A stretch of DNA of 64,000 nt from Streptomyces cynarae (GTDB taxonomy: Bacteria; Actinomycetota; Actinomycetes; Streptomycetales; Streptomycetaceae), in contig NZ_CP106794.1 in assembly GCF_025642135.1 (NCBI RefSeq), forward strand, positions 124,001 to 188,000, read 5' to 3'. A program made the position numbers and the translations under genes. This document shows positions 39,312 to 48,556 of the stretch, piece after piece; position 1 is the first letter of the stretch; every line of letters begins with the position of its first letter. The notes under the pieces were generated by a model, which was not told where the DNA came from, did not search any database, and worked only from the letters and a program-made list of their open reading frames with translations.

Positions 39312-42257
39312 GTGGGACGTTTCCAACTGTTGCTCCGGGCCGTGGTATTGGCGTGGGGCAAGACCGACCAGAGCGGTGAAAGCGCCCGGCGCGGCGGCCC
39401 GGCGTGGACGCCGCTACTCGCCCACCTCCTGGACGTCGCCGCCACGGCGGGCGTCCTGTGGGACCGGCACCTCCCCCCGCACATCCGCCAACGGCTCACC
39501 GAGGCGTTCGGCGCCGGAGACGAGGCGATTGCCCGGCAGGTGGTGATGCTGTTGGCAGCCCTCCACGACCTCGGGAAGGCCTCCGACTGCTTCCTCGGAC
39601 AGTGGCAGCACGGTCCCGGAAAGCCCCAGCTGAAGCCGCAGGCGAAGGCGTGGGAGGAACAGGCGCGCACGGCGGGTCTTCCTCTCGGTGACGACCTGGC
39701 CCACGCCTTCTACGCCCGGCACGAGCACATCACCGCCGTCGCGCTGCCCCGGCTGCTGGGCTGCGCCTGCACGGAGTGCGGCGGCACCGGCGAGCGGCAT
39801 GAGGGACTGCACGATGCCGGGGTGCTGCTCGGCGGCCATCACGGGCACATCCCGCACCCCGAGACCGTCGACCGGGCCCGAGGGGCCGCGCCCGTCGCAC
39901 AATGGGGCGACGTCCACGCGGCGATCGTGCAGACCGTGGCCGACGCTGTTGGACTCGACCTCGCCACCGTGGCGCAGGTGGTCGATCCGGTGCGTCCGTC
40001 GGCGCGGGTCGCGTTCCTTTATCTGGTCTACCTGTCGGACTGGGTCGCCTCCGACACGGAGTTCTTCCACTTCCGCGTCCACGCCACGCCGGTCACCGAG
40101 TGGTGGCAGGCCGCCAAGCAAGAGGCCGACCAGGCGGTGCGGGCTCGACGGCTCACCCGCTGGCAGGCGCGGCCCATAACGTGGGAGGAGATGTGGCCCG
40201 ACACCCCGCTGCCGCGTACATTCCAGGCCGACGGCATGCGGCTCGTATCGGCCGAGGGCCAGGCCATGATCGTCGTGGAGTCGGACACCGGCTCCGGCAA
40301 GACGAGGCTGGCGCTGTGGATGGCCCACCACCTGGCACGCACATGCGGGTACAGCGGCCTGTACATGGCGCTGCCCACGAGAGCAGCCGGCAACCAGGTC
40401 GCGAAGGAGCTACAGAAGTTCCTGAAGACGGTGCTGGCGCCGGGTGAGGTACGGGACATGGCGCTTGTGCACGGAACCGCCCAGGCCACAGACCTCGTGC
40501 ACCAGCTGATCGACGCCCACCAAGCGCAGGGGGATCCGCTGACCGACCTGTCCAGCGCGGTGGAGGCGGCCACCTGCACCGACGGCAGCGGCCTTGCAGT
40601 GCTGGACCCCTGGTACCTGCGGCGCTGCCTGGCTCTGGTGGCCGGGTTCGGGGTCGGCACAGTCGACCAGATCGCTCTCGCCCCGCAAGGGTCACGGCAC
40701 TGGGCACTACGGCTGGGTGCGCTGATGTGCAAGATCGTGATCATTGATGAAGCGCACGCCTACGAGCTCTTCCAGCAGGGGCTATTGGGGGCTGCGGTGG
40801 AGTGGCTGGCGGAGGGCGGCGCGTCACTGGTGGTGCTGTCGGCCACGCTCCCCCGCAGCATCCGGGACGAGCTGACGGCCGCCTGGCGGCGCGGCCTCGG
40901 GATGACCGGCGCCGATGACGGAAGCCGGGGGCCGATCATGGTGATCGACCAAAACGGCCGACTCCGCCGCGGCGGACCCCTCCCCGACGATCCCCAGACG
41001 CCGAAGCTGCGGACAGACATCCAACTAACCGAAGACCCGGGCGAAAGAGACCTTGTCGCCGGACTGCTGGACCAGGCCCGCAACGGCGGATGCGTCGTGG
41101 TCCGCAGCACGCGGGTCGACCCATGCCGCCTCCGCTACCGGGAAGCAATCCAGCTCGCCCGCGCGAGCGGCTGGCGACCGGACGAGATCCTCATCCTCCA
41201 CGGAATGCTGCTCCCCCGTCACCGGCTGCTGCTGGAAGCCCGGCTCGCCGACCTCCTCGGACCCGGCCCCAAAGGGCAGCGCAACCCCAACCGGCCCAAC
41301 CGCCTCCTCGTGTTCGCGACCGGAGTGATCGAACAGTCCCTGGACCTGGACTTCGATCACGGTGTCACCGACCTGTGCCCCATCGACGTCGCCGTACAGT
41401 TCCGCGGCCGGATCCACCGGCACGCCGTCAACAACCCGCACCGACCGTCCTGGTGCCGGACAACACGTCTCACCATGCTGTGGCAACAGGACCCGGACGG
41501 CCTGCCGATCGTCGAGCCCCCGGACTACCAGGCCGGCCGACCGACCGGCACCTACGACGGCCTGGTCTACGCCCCCTACGTCCTGGCAGCCAGCTGGCAC
41601 GCCCTCACTCAGCGCCGTGACAGTGACGGGCTAGTGCGGCTTCAGACCCCGCGAGACTCCGCGTGGGCCCTGGAGAGCGTCTACAGCGCCCCCATCCAAG
41701 ACGCGGGGGCGGTGCAGGGGCTCCTCGACCGCACCCACACCGCCTACCTGGAAGCGCTCGCCGACGAGGCCCGCCAGGCCGAAGCCCGCATGTTCCGCCC
41801 GTACACGCGCCGGCGACGAACCCCGGTGGCCACCTACGACCTCGCATCCGGGTACGACCACGGTGACGGCGACAGCGGAGGCGTGACCGGCATCGCGGCC
41901 GTATCCCGCCTCGGAGAAGAATCCGTCGACTGCCTGATCCTGTACCAGCAACCGGACGGCACGATCACCTACGACCACGAGGGCCTACTGAAGGCCGACC
42001 TCGGCCAGCGCTCCCCTGGCCGGAACGTGACCGCATACCGGCGCCAGCAAAAAGACCTCCTCGCCAACACGCTTGCCATCCCCGCACGCTGGTGGAACGG
42101 CCGACGCAGCCTCCAACCGATCACAGACTGGCCCAAGCACCTCCAGCCTGCACTGAGGCGAAGGCCAGCCATCCTCATTGCCCCGGACGGGACGTGCCTC
42201 AGCGGGCCTGTCGGCAGGCTCCGCTACGACCACACCACCGGGCTGGAACGCATATGA
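39312..42257 (+). CDS. cas3: Cas3 helicase-nuclease
   Basis: 981 aa from GTG 39312 with AAGGAG upstream; a TTG two codons earlier is less likely. The N-terminal HD nuclease (HLLDVAATAGVLWDRHL, LLAALHDLGKASDCF) is followed by the SF2 helicase: Walker A VVESDTGSGKTRLALWM, DEAH box in VIIDEAHAYE, motif III SATLP, and the C-terminal helicase core VIEQSLDLDFDHGVTDLCPI ... FRGRIHRH. It unwinds and degrades DNA at Cascade R-loops. All key motifs look intact. The stop is about 70 bp before the first repeat-like unit of array C. Confidence 0.95.
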   Translation: MGRFQLLLRAVVLAWGKTDQSGESARRGGPAWTPLLAHLLDVAATAGVLWDRHLPPHIRQRLTEAFGAGDEAIARQVVMLLAALHDLGKASDCFLGQWQHGPGKPQLKPQAKAWEEQARTAGLPLGDDLAHAFYARHEHITAVALPRLLGCACTECGGTGERHEGLHDAGVLLGGHHGHIPHPETVDRARGAAPVAQWGDVHAAIVQTVADAVGLDLATVAQVVDPVRPSARVAFLYLVYLSDWVASDTEFFHFRVHATPVTEWWQAAKQEADQAVRARRLTRWQARPITWEEMWPDTPLPRTFQADGMRLVSAEGQAMIVVESDTGSGKTRLALWMAHHLARTCGYSGLYMALPTRAAGNQVAKELQKFLKTVLAPGEVRDMALVHGTAQATDLVHQLIDAHQAQGDPLTDLSSAVEAATCTDGSGLAVLDPWYLRRCLALVAGFGVGTVDQIALAPQGSRHWALRLGALMCKIVIIDEAHAYELFQQGLLGAAVEWLAEGGASLVVLSATLPRSIRDELTAAWRRGLGMTGADDGSRGPIMVIDQNGRLRRGGPLPDDPQTPKLRTDIQLTEDPGERDLVAGLLDQARNGGCVVVRSTRVDPCRLRYREAIQLARASGWRPDEILILHGMLLPRHRLLLEARLADLLGPGPKGQRNPNRPNRLLVFATGVIEQSLDLDFDHGVTDLCPIDVAVQFRGRIHRHAVNNPHRPSWCRTTRLTMLWQQDPDGLPIVEPPDYQAGRPTGTYDGLVYAPYVLAASWHALTQRRDSDGLVRLQTPRDSAWALESVYSAPIQDAGAVQGLLDRTHTAYLEALADEARQAEARMFRPYTRRRRTPVATYDLASGYDHGDGDSGGVTGIAAVSRLGEESVDCLILYQQPDGTITYDHEGLLKADLGQRSPGRNVTAYRRQQKDLLANTLAIPARWWNGRRSLQPITDWPKHLQPALRRRPAILIAPDGTCLSGPVGRLRYDHTTGLERI

Positions 42258-42326
42258 CCACTCACTCCCATCCCCGGCAGAGAGATGCATCTGCACCCTC
42301 ATCGTCATGCCGGGCAGCGGGTCGGT

Positions 42327-42916
42327 CTGTTCCGTGCGCCTGCAGGGATGATCCCTACCTGGCCGGCGGGCACGCGCTGGCGATGACAGCGGTCGCCGCA
42401 GGCCTGCTCCCCGCACCCGCGGGGATGGTCCCCAGCACCCGCGCACGTGCGAGCAGTGCGTCACTGCTCCCCGCATCCGCGGGGATGGTCCCGCCACTAC
42501 GCAGCGCGTCGCCGACGACCTCGCCTGCTCCCCGCATCCGCGGGGATGGTCCCACAGGGGCCTCCTATCAGGCACTTTCGCTGGCTGCTCCCCGCACCCG
42601 CAGGGATGGTCCCTTATCCGGGTGATCTCCTTCCGAGCCAGGCTCTGCTCCCCGCACCCGCGGGGATGGCCCCTACAACGGCCAGAACAAGCAGGACGCT
42701 TGGGCCTGCTCCCCGGACCCGCGGGGATGGTCCCAAGGTCATGGCCGACCCGACGGCCTCACAGCACTGCTCCCCCCACCCGCGGGGATGGACCCTTCGG
42801 CATCGGGGGCGTCACCGACAACAACAACTGCTCCCCGCACCCGCGGGGAAGGTCCCTCGCCCAGAGACGGCTCACCAATCACGGTGTGCTGCTCCCCGCG
42901 CCTGCGGAGATGGGCG
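42327..42916 (+). CRISPR. type I-E CRISPR array C, 9 repeats plus one degenerate
   Basis: Nine repeats at 42404, 42464, 42525, 42585, 42645, 42706, 42767, 42828 and 42889, in rightward sense (CTGCTCCCCGCACCCGCGGG then GATGGTCC), with 8 spacers. A decayed unit at 42327-42354 precedes them at 77-bp spacing, and the last copy ends in GCGGAGATGGGCG. The region just after cas3 would be the leader side but is not AT-rich. Confidence 0.93.
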
Positions 42917-42931
42917 GGCAGGTGCCGACCC

Positions 42932-43254
42932 TCAGCTCAGGAGGCCCTGGAGTCGGCCGAGGACCTCGCGGGGCGGGTGGCGGGCTGGAAGCGGAAGGAG
43001 AGGGCTTCCATCAACGGACGGTGCCGGGTCTTCTGCACGGCGGCGATGCGCCACTGCTCCGTGGCCGCCTCGCGGACCAGTGTGTAGCTCGCCAGCTTGC
43101 CCACTCGGGCTGGCCGGGCGCCCTTGTAGGTGTCGCCCCGGGTGAGGACGACGGCGGTCGCGGGCCCGTAGCGGCGGATGGAGACGATCTCCACAGCCAG
43201 CTTGGTGCCCCACCCGCCTGGTGCCCGCGCTGCCACCACGCCTTCCTGCTTCAC
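42932..43254 (-). pseudogene. SgcJ/EcaC family gene, 3' half only
   Basis: GGWGTKLAVEIVSIRRYGPA, TAVVLTRGDTYKGARPARVG and KLASYTLVREAATEQWRIAA plus MEALSFRFQPATRP match the C-terminal half of SgcJ/EcaC proteins (SnoaL-like fold, about 140-150 aa). The N-terminal half, including the usual start, is missing and replaced by unrelated sequence. It abuts CRISPR array C. Confidence 0.65.
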
Positions 43255-43302
43255 CGCTCTGGGCAGCGCCCGGAGTCAGGTGTTCCGCCTCCCGGGTGGG
43301 AG

Positions 43303-43833
43303 TTAGAGCGCCAGGCGCGTGCGGGCAACCCGCACGAACTCGTCGGTGGCTTCCCACATGTGTTGGGTCTTCTCCTGAGCCTCGGGGTAGTTGCCGTGAT
43401 CTTCCTGCAGGTGAGGAATCCCCCGGGCGGCTTCCAGAACCCTCGCGGCGGCGACCCGCAATTCGTGGTCGCCCTCAAGTTCCAAAACCAACCCAGCGGC
43501 CTGGGTCCGTGTCCCACGCTCGAAGTAGTTTCGCCGCACCTGATCCGGGTCTCTATCGAAGCCTTGTTGATCGAACATGACCAGCGCGTGGTACCGGCGT
43601 ATGGCATGAACCTGGAGACGGGATGCCTCCACCAACTCGATACACGCGTCCCTCAACACCTCTCGTCTCCACTGCTCGCGCGTGGACTGGGCCTGCCAGC
43701 TGGCCTGTTGGAGCATCGCCTGCGCCTGCAGCTTCATGCCGTTGCGTCCGAGCCACGCGGCAGCAATCGCCGCGCCGCCGCCGAAGACGGCGCCGATCAG
43801 GGCGCCGAGCAGCGCGGCCCACCCCTGGTCCAT
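43303..43833 (-). CDS. hypothetical protein with N-terminal membrane anchor
   Basis: 176 aa. WAALLGALIGAVFGGGAAIA AAWLG is a likely N-terminal anchor, followed by a helical region (KLQAQAMLQQASWQAQSTRE, QWRREVLRDACIELVEASRL) and a second helical part. This membrane-plus-coiled layout is common in streptomycete proteins of unknown role. Ribosome site GGAAAGGACAGCC precedes the ATG. Confidence 0.7.
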   Translation of the reverse strand: MDQGWAALLGALIGAVFGGGAAIAAAWLGRNGMKLQAQAMLQQASWQAQSTREQWRREVLRDACIELVEASRLQVHAIRRYHALVMFDQQGFDRDPDQVRRNYFERGTRTQAAGLVLELEGDHELRVAAARVLEAARGIPHLQEDHGNYPEAQEKTQHMWEATDEFVRVARTRLAL

Positions 43834-44012
43834 GGCTGTCCTTTCCTCTTCGTGCCGTGTGGCTGTCGTCGCCCATAATCAGCGAAAACGTGACAGGGAA
43901 GCCTGCCCGCCGATCACTGTTTGCTCACTCAGACAGGCGAACAGGATGGATGTCCCGGCAGTGTTTCGGAAAGCTGCCAGAGACTTCCGATCATGCGCGG
44001 GAAGGGGGTCTA

Positions 44013-44101
44013 CTGCTCCTCGCGCCCGCGGGAACGGTCCACTCGTGGACGCGGCTGTCTACCGCAACTACGACTACTCCCAACACCCGCGGGATGGTTC
44101 A
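44013..44101 (+). CRISPR. decayed two-repeat CRISPR remnant
   Basis: Within an otherwise gene-free stretch (43834-44233), CTGCTCCTCGCGCCCGCGGG-AACGGTCC (44013-44040) and CTACTCCCAACACCCGCGGG-ATGGTTC (44074-44100) are separated by exactly 33 bp. They look like a relic of an array in rightward sense, with one spacer left. Individual repeats differ from consensus at several positions. Confidence 0.6.
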
Positions 44102-44233
44102 CCCGGAGTGAGGCCCTTCGTAATGGGCGATAGCCGGGCTGGTTCCCGCGACGGATACAACACCGCTATCTGATGTCGGTTTGTCAGTGGTCACTGTCAG
44201 CATGGTGGAGAGTTCGGGCTGGGAGGGGGAAGC

Positions 44234-45031
44234 GTGAGAAGACAGGATCTCGCGGACGTGCTGGACGCCGAGTTGATGAAGCGGATGCTGCCGGCGTCCG
44301 CGGTGCAAGCCATGGGTGGGTGGCTGTCTGGAGCCGGTGCTCGGTACGTGTCGGGCGTTGGCGGTCATGCCGTGGAGTATGTTCCCGCGCACTGGGCGGG
44401 CATCGAGCCGTGGCCTGGTGGGCTCTCTGAACGGACGCGGCCGAAGGTCTCGGTGGTCAGTCGTGCCCAGGTTGTCGCGGCTTTGCGAGCGGCAGTGGAA
44501 CGTGGAGAGTGGTCTGAGGCTCTGGTGGCTTCGTATGTGTGGGGTCAGGGCAGAACGGGATATGGTCCCCACCGCCTCAAGGACATCTTGGCGGAGCCGA
44601 CGATCGTCCCTGCGCTGGCACTGGCAACTGCGGTGCTTCGCGAGGAGGGCGCGGTTGCGGCGTACCGTGTCATGTACGGGGCGGTGAAAGGACTGGGCCC
44701 GGCGTTCTTCACCAAGTTCCTCTATTTCCTTAACTTGGCAATGGATGCTCCGAGTGCCTCTCGTGCGCTGATTCTGGATCAGAGGGTCGCGCGGGTCCTG
44801 CGAGCTCATGCCACGAGGGTCGGGTTGAGCATGGGACTGGAGTCGGCGGATTCTGTAGCGGCCTGGATCTGGTCGGACGCTGGCTGGACACCACACCGCT
44901 ATGGCGTCTATTTGCGGTGGATGACGGCCGCAGCTGGACAGCTGGCCTCGTCTGGGATCGGGTGGCCTGACTCGAGCCCGGACCTGCTGGAACTAGCAAT
45001 GTTCAATGGAATTTGGGACCCAATGGCCTGA
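44234..45031 (+). CDS. OGG-fold DNA glycosylase-like protein
   Basis: 265 aa. VWGQGRTGYGPHRLKDILAE leads into a helix-hairpin-helix region KGLGPAFFTKFLYFLNLAMD, then ALILDQRVARVLRAH. A lysine (K161) in the hairpin and an aspartate (D182) about 20 residues on reproduce the catalytic Lys/Asp spacing of HhH-GPD glycosylases (OGG1: K249, D268). I recognise it as an '8-oxoguanine DNA glycosylase OGG-fold' type protein, not a housekeeping MutY/Nth (no Fe-S cysteines). Start GTG near 44234 after GGAGGGGGAAGC. It is flanked by CRISPR relics and arrays, a defence-island setting. Confidence 0.7.
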   Translation: MRRQDLADVLDAELMKRMLPASAVQAMGGWLSGAGARYVSGVGGHAVEYVPAHWAGIEPWPGGLSERTRPKVSVVSRAQVVAALRAAVERGEWSEALVASYVWGQGRTGYGPHRLKDILAEPTIVPALALATAVLREEGAVAAYRVMYGAVKGLGPAFFTKFLYFLNLAMDAPSASRALILDQRVARVLRAHATRVGLSMGLESADSVAAWIWSDAGWTPHRYGVYLRWMTAAAGQLASSGIGWPDSSPDLLELAMFNGIWDPMA

Positions 45032-45082
45032 CTGGACGGCGAAGCGGAACGCGTGCGTCTCTCCTGCGTCAGTCGCGTACGC

Positions 45083-45721
45083 CTGCTCGCCACCCCCAGG
45101 GGGATGGTCGCCCGGCAGGCAAGGCGTTCCTCGATCTGGGCGGCTGCTCCCCGCACCGCGGGGATGGTCCCGAGCCGTACTTCAGCTCGCTGGGCGACCC
45201 GGCCTGCTCCCCGCACCCGCGGGGATGGTCCCGCGCCGGCTGGTGGCGTCACGGTGCCCATCGACTGCTCCCCGCGCCTGCGGGGATGGTCCCGGCGAGG
45301 ATCCGTGGGAACTGCTCTGGTGGGACTGCTCTCCGCACCCGCGGGGATGGTCCCCACCAGTGGTCCGTCTCGGGCGGGATGTCGGGCTGCTCCCCGCACC
45401 CCCCGGCGGGGATGGTCCCTCGTCCACCAGCCGGATATCGGTCTGGGCACCCTGCTCCCCGCGCCCGCGGGGATGGTCCCAGCTACGGCGTTCCGGAGAC
45501 CGAGGACGACGGCTCCTCCCCGTACCTGCGGGATGGTCCCGCCGTGCGGGCCTGCGACGATCACGTACCGCTCTGCTCCCCGCGCCCCGGGGATGGTCCC
45601 ACGTACCCGGGCCGGGATCTCTCCCAGGTCGGCTGCTACCCGCACCTGCGGGGATGGTCCCCAGGGCACGGGCCCGATCGTGTCCATACCCGCCTGCTCC
45701 CCGCACCCGCAGGGATGGGAC
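45083..45721 (+). CRISPR. type I-E CRISPR array D, 11 repeats, decaying
   Basis: Eleven repeats, rightward sense, at 45083, 45144, 45204, 45265, 45326, 45387, 45452, 45513, 45573, 45633 and 45694. Several have indels: 45144 lacks one base, 45387 has four extra bases, 45513 and 45573 are one base short. The first (CTGCTCGCCACCCCCAGGG) and last are degenerate. Ten spacers of 31-34 nt. Confidence 0.92.
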
Positions 45722-45780
45722 GTGCATGCTGTCGAGCACTGTCGCCGCGCCCAGTGCTGGGGGTGCCCCTATCTCTTTGG

Positions 45781-46278
45781 TCAAGCCGTGTGGGCGTCTG
45801 AGGGGCCTTCGGTAGAAGCGTCAGTCGTGTCGGCTCCGGCGTGGCCCGGCAGGCTAAGAGGGTTAGCGCAGGGCGGCGAGGGTCCGGCAAGGTCAGAACG
45901 GCCGGGTGCTGCAATCGCGGCCCCAGCACCCGCTCCAGCGAGGGGTGGATATGGGTCAGTTCCGTGCACACGGTGAGGTGGCCGGATTCGGCGTCGTACC
46001 CGACGGCCGCGACGTGCCCGGCGCGCTCTGGGGCGATGGCTGCCCACTGCTCTCGCGCAGCGTGGCGCCGGCGGCCGTGATCTCCCAGGCCCGCTCGGTG
46101 ACTAGTGCACCGAGCACGTCGCCCAGGCCCACTGGGTCGCGCCCGTCCCGCCGGACCGGTGTCCCGGCTTGGGGCTTCGGCTTTGCCGCGCGGCCGCCGT
46201 TCTCGCGGGCCGCTTCCTTCGCGGCGCGGAGTGCGACGCGGGCCAATCGACGCCACTGAGCTGCGTGTTGTGGGGCAT
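45781..46278 (-). pseudogene. DUF721/DciA-like gene with multiple frameshifts
   Basis: ATG 46278 overlaps the upstream HTH gene stop. Conserved pieces lie in different frames: PHNTQLSGVD, then RVALRAAKEAARENGGRAAK ... GLGDVLGALVTERAWEITAA, then QWAAIAPERAGHVAAVGYDA ESGHLTVC. These are the order of a streptomycete plasmid/island DUF721 (DciA-like) protein, a family that includes a helicase loader. After LTVC the sequence no longer matches, so the 3' half is deleted or replaced. Confidence 0.65.
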
Positions 46279-48050
46279 CAGGCCACTTCCTCGGAGAGCT
46301 CCTGGACCAGGTGGCGGGCACACACGCTGCGGGTCGGCAGAGCCTCACGGCCGCACGGGACATCGCCGTCGCGGCCCGAGCAGATCGGCCTCACAGCCGC
46401 AGCCGCGGATGAGAGCGCGGGCGCGTCGGCAGCGGCTTCCTCGCGGCACAGCTTGCACAGGCCGTCCTCGAGTGCGGGGCCGGTCAGCATGATCCGCGCG
46501 CCGCAGTCGCCGCAGGAACCGCGCCGCGGACCCTCCAGCACGCGCGGGGCCGGGACGGGAGCAGGCTGGTGGATCGCGTCGTCCAGCTTGCACGCTGCGC
46601 AGCGCCCCGAAGCGCCGGGGCGAGTGCCGTGCTCGGGGCACAGGCCCTCGGTGACGCGATGGGCGCGCTTCCGGGCGGCGGCCTTGTCGTGGCCGATCTC
46701 CGTGCAGATCTCGCAGGCCGCACCGGTCCGCCAGATCACGCCGGACTCGCAGTCCTGGTAGCCGCAGCCCCAGCGGGGCAGGGCCACCCCGAGCAGCCAG
46801 CGGCCCGGGTCGCGGATGTCGGAGAGCATCACCTTGGCCAGCCGGGTGGTCAGCCGGTGCTGCAGCCGCTCGGGAGCGGTGCCTTCGCGCAGCTGGCGGC
46901 CCACCTCACGTGCGATCTTCCTCAGCACGAACGTGTTGTTCACCCGCTCCAGCAGCACGTGGACCGGCTCCAGCACGGCGTAGATCTGCGGGCTCATCGC
47001 CAGCTGCGGGCCATCGTACGAAGGCCGGGAAACGGCTCCGTTACGGCTGCTGTTGTTCTTCGGCTTCGAGAAGAAGGGCTGGTTCTGTCCATCCGCGCGA
47101 AGCGCGACACCACGGTCACCCCCCAGCAGCGCGGCTTCACCGCCAGCCGGGTTTTCCACAGGCGAAGCGCCCTTACCTACCGGTACCTCGCCTACGGCGG
47201 GTGAGACGAGTGCACGCGCGTCATCCGGTGAGTCAGTCCTAGGTGCTTCCCTATACGCGAGGGATCCCTCACCAACCGGCGAACCCGATCCCTCACCAAC
47301 TTGGGAACTGGTCGCCTTCTCGGAACCACAGTCCACAGGCGTTTCCACCGCCGCGTCGGCCATCGGACCGGCACCCGCCGGGCGGGCCTCCGGGGCAATG
47401 TCGTGCGCGACGTACCGGTGACGCCCCCGCTCCCCCGCACGACGCTGCACCGTCACCCAGCGCGCAGCCTCCACCTCGTCCACGACCACCGAGGCCGCCG
47501 TCACCGACAGCGGCTGCCCAGCCTTCTTGCCTGAGTGATGCCGCAGCCCGGACGCCAGCTCCGCCTCCGTCAGCGCGATCCCCCGCACCTGCGCATACGC
47601 GATCAGCGCGTACGCCCGCAGCTGCCGGGGCGTGAGGTCCTCCGCGGCCGCCACCGGCACCCACACGAACGCCTCCGTAGGCGACATCGTCCGCACTGTC
47701 CGCACTGCAGACTGCCCCCGGCCGCCCGGCAGCGTTCGCCGATCCGAGCGCAGCTCCACCACACCATCCGGTCCCGGACGGCGCAGCTGCTTCATCCCGC
47801 GTTCCACCGACGCCGGCGACAGCCCCAGGTACGAAGCGATCGTCTCCGTCTTCGCCTGGCACCCCTCCGGGCGCGAAGCCAGCGCCTTCACCTTCACATA
47901 GACCGACAACGCCACGTCCTGGTAATGCGGCGACCAGACCAGACGCATCGGCACCCGAACCCGCTGACGCCGAACCGGCACGGTCTTGTCCACGGACTTG
48001 TCGATGAACCCTGGCAGCGTCGCGGCCGCCGCTGCTACAGCCGCGCTCAT
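46278..48050 (-). CDS. HTH protein with C-terminal zinc-ribbon cluster, possible replication protein
   Basis: 590 aa. The N-terminal VRVPMRLVWSPHYQDVALSV and TETIASYLGLSPASVERGMK form a winged-helix-like DNA-binding part, and a second such part follows (ALTEAELASGLRHHSGKKAG). A low-complexity linker (residues about 250-340) precedes helices FVLRKIAREVGRQLREGTAP. The C-terminus carries four cysteine pairs (CGYQDCES...CEIC, CPEHG...CAACK, CGDCG...CKLC, CSG...CGREALPTRSVC). Large proteins of this build occur beside DUF721 genes on streptomycete plasmids and islands; replication initiation or partition is plausible but not shown. Its 3' end is duplicated at 22.3 kb. Confidence 0.7.
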   Translation of the reverse strand: MSAAVAAAAATLPGFIDKSVDKTVPVRRQRVRVPMRLVWSPHYQDVALSVYVKVKALASRPEGCQAKTETIASYLGLSPASVERGMKQLRRPGPDGVVELRSDRRTLPGGRGQSAVRTVRTMSPTEAFVWVPVAAAEDLTPRQLRAYALIAYAQVRGIALTEAELASGLRHHSGKKAGQPLSVTAASVVVDEVEAARWVTVQRRAGERGRHRYVAHDIAPEARPAGAGPMADAAVETPVDCGSEKATSSQVGEGSGSPVGEGSLAYREAPRTDSPDDARALVSPAVGEVPVGKGASPVENPAGGEAALLGGDRGVALRADGQNQPFFSKPKNNSSRNGAVSRPSYDGPQLAMSPQIYAVLEPVHVLLERVNNTFVLRKIAREVGRQLREGTAPERLQHRLTTRLAKVMLSDIRDPGRWLLGVALPRWGCGYQDCESGVIWRTGAACEICTEIGHDKAAARKRAHRVTEGLCPEHGTRPGASGRCAACKLDDAIHQPAPVPAPRVLEGPRRGSCGDCGARIMLTGPALEDGLCKLCREEAAADAPALSSAAAAVRPICSGRDGDVPCGREALPTRSVCARHLVQELSEEVA

Positions 48051-48235
48051 CGGCTCGCTCCAACCGACACACGCTTGGCGATCACCAGGCGAGCTTCACC
48101 CGAGCGGCCTGTGGACAGATTCTGAGGAGCAGCGGCAAACCTGTGGGCAGCGGTCGGCCGGACAAGGGGGCGCGGGCGTGCCACCGCGCGAGACACGTAA
48201 CCGGCCTGCTGCACGATGGGACTTATAGGGCGAAT

Positions 48236-48556
48236 CGGGCTGTGAAATCCGTCAAGACGGGACGTCACGAAAGTGCAAACATGGATGAAACGGTCATGAG
48301 TGGGCTGGCGAAAGCCCGAGCGGTCGTGCAGAATGACACCGCTCCTCTCTATGGGAGTGGGCACAACGAAGCCCCGATTCGGGTGCTTCGGGTTCATGGG
48401 AGAACCGAGAGGTGAACCGTGCGGCCGGGTGCGAACCGGCCGGGCGATCCCTTCGGAGGGCCTGCGAAACCCTCCGGTGGCAGATGGGGCGTCAGTCGAG
48501 GTGACTGCGAATCACCTGGGAGCTGGACGTCCCGGGCGGCTAAGCCGCCCGTCGAT
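48236..48556 (+). ncRNA. candidate structured RNA or hairpin-rich origin region
   Basis: No reading frame is convincing in 48051-48556, but the plus strand forms a chain of hairpins: CAC-GAAA-GTG (48266-48275), GGGCT..AGCCC with a GCGA core (about 48302-48317), GGTTC..GAACC (about 48389-48404), a long CGGCCGG/CCGGCCG stem with GCGA loop (about 48421-48445), CCCT-TCGG-AGGG, AGGTGA/TCACCT with GCGA loop (about 48499-48517), and GGGCGGC-TAA-GCCGCCC (about 48535-48551). Repeated GNRA-type loops are a hallmark of folded RNA on this strand. It lies upstream of the HTH gene, so a replication origin or antisense RNA is an alternative. Confidence 0.4.

Noticed and set aside
48236..48556. Group II intron
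   Set aside because: GNRA hairpins raised the idea, but no domain V sequence, no intron-type boundaries and no reverse transcriptase were found nearby.
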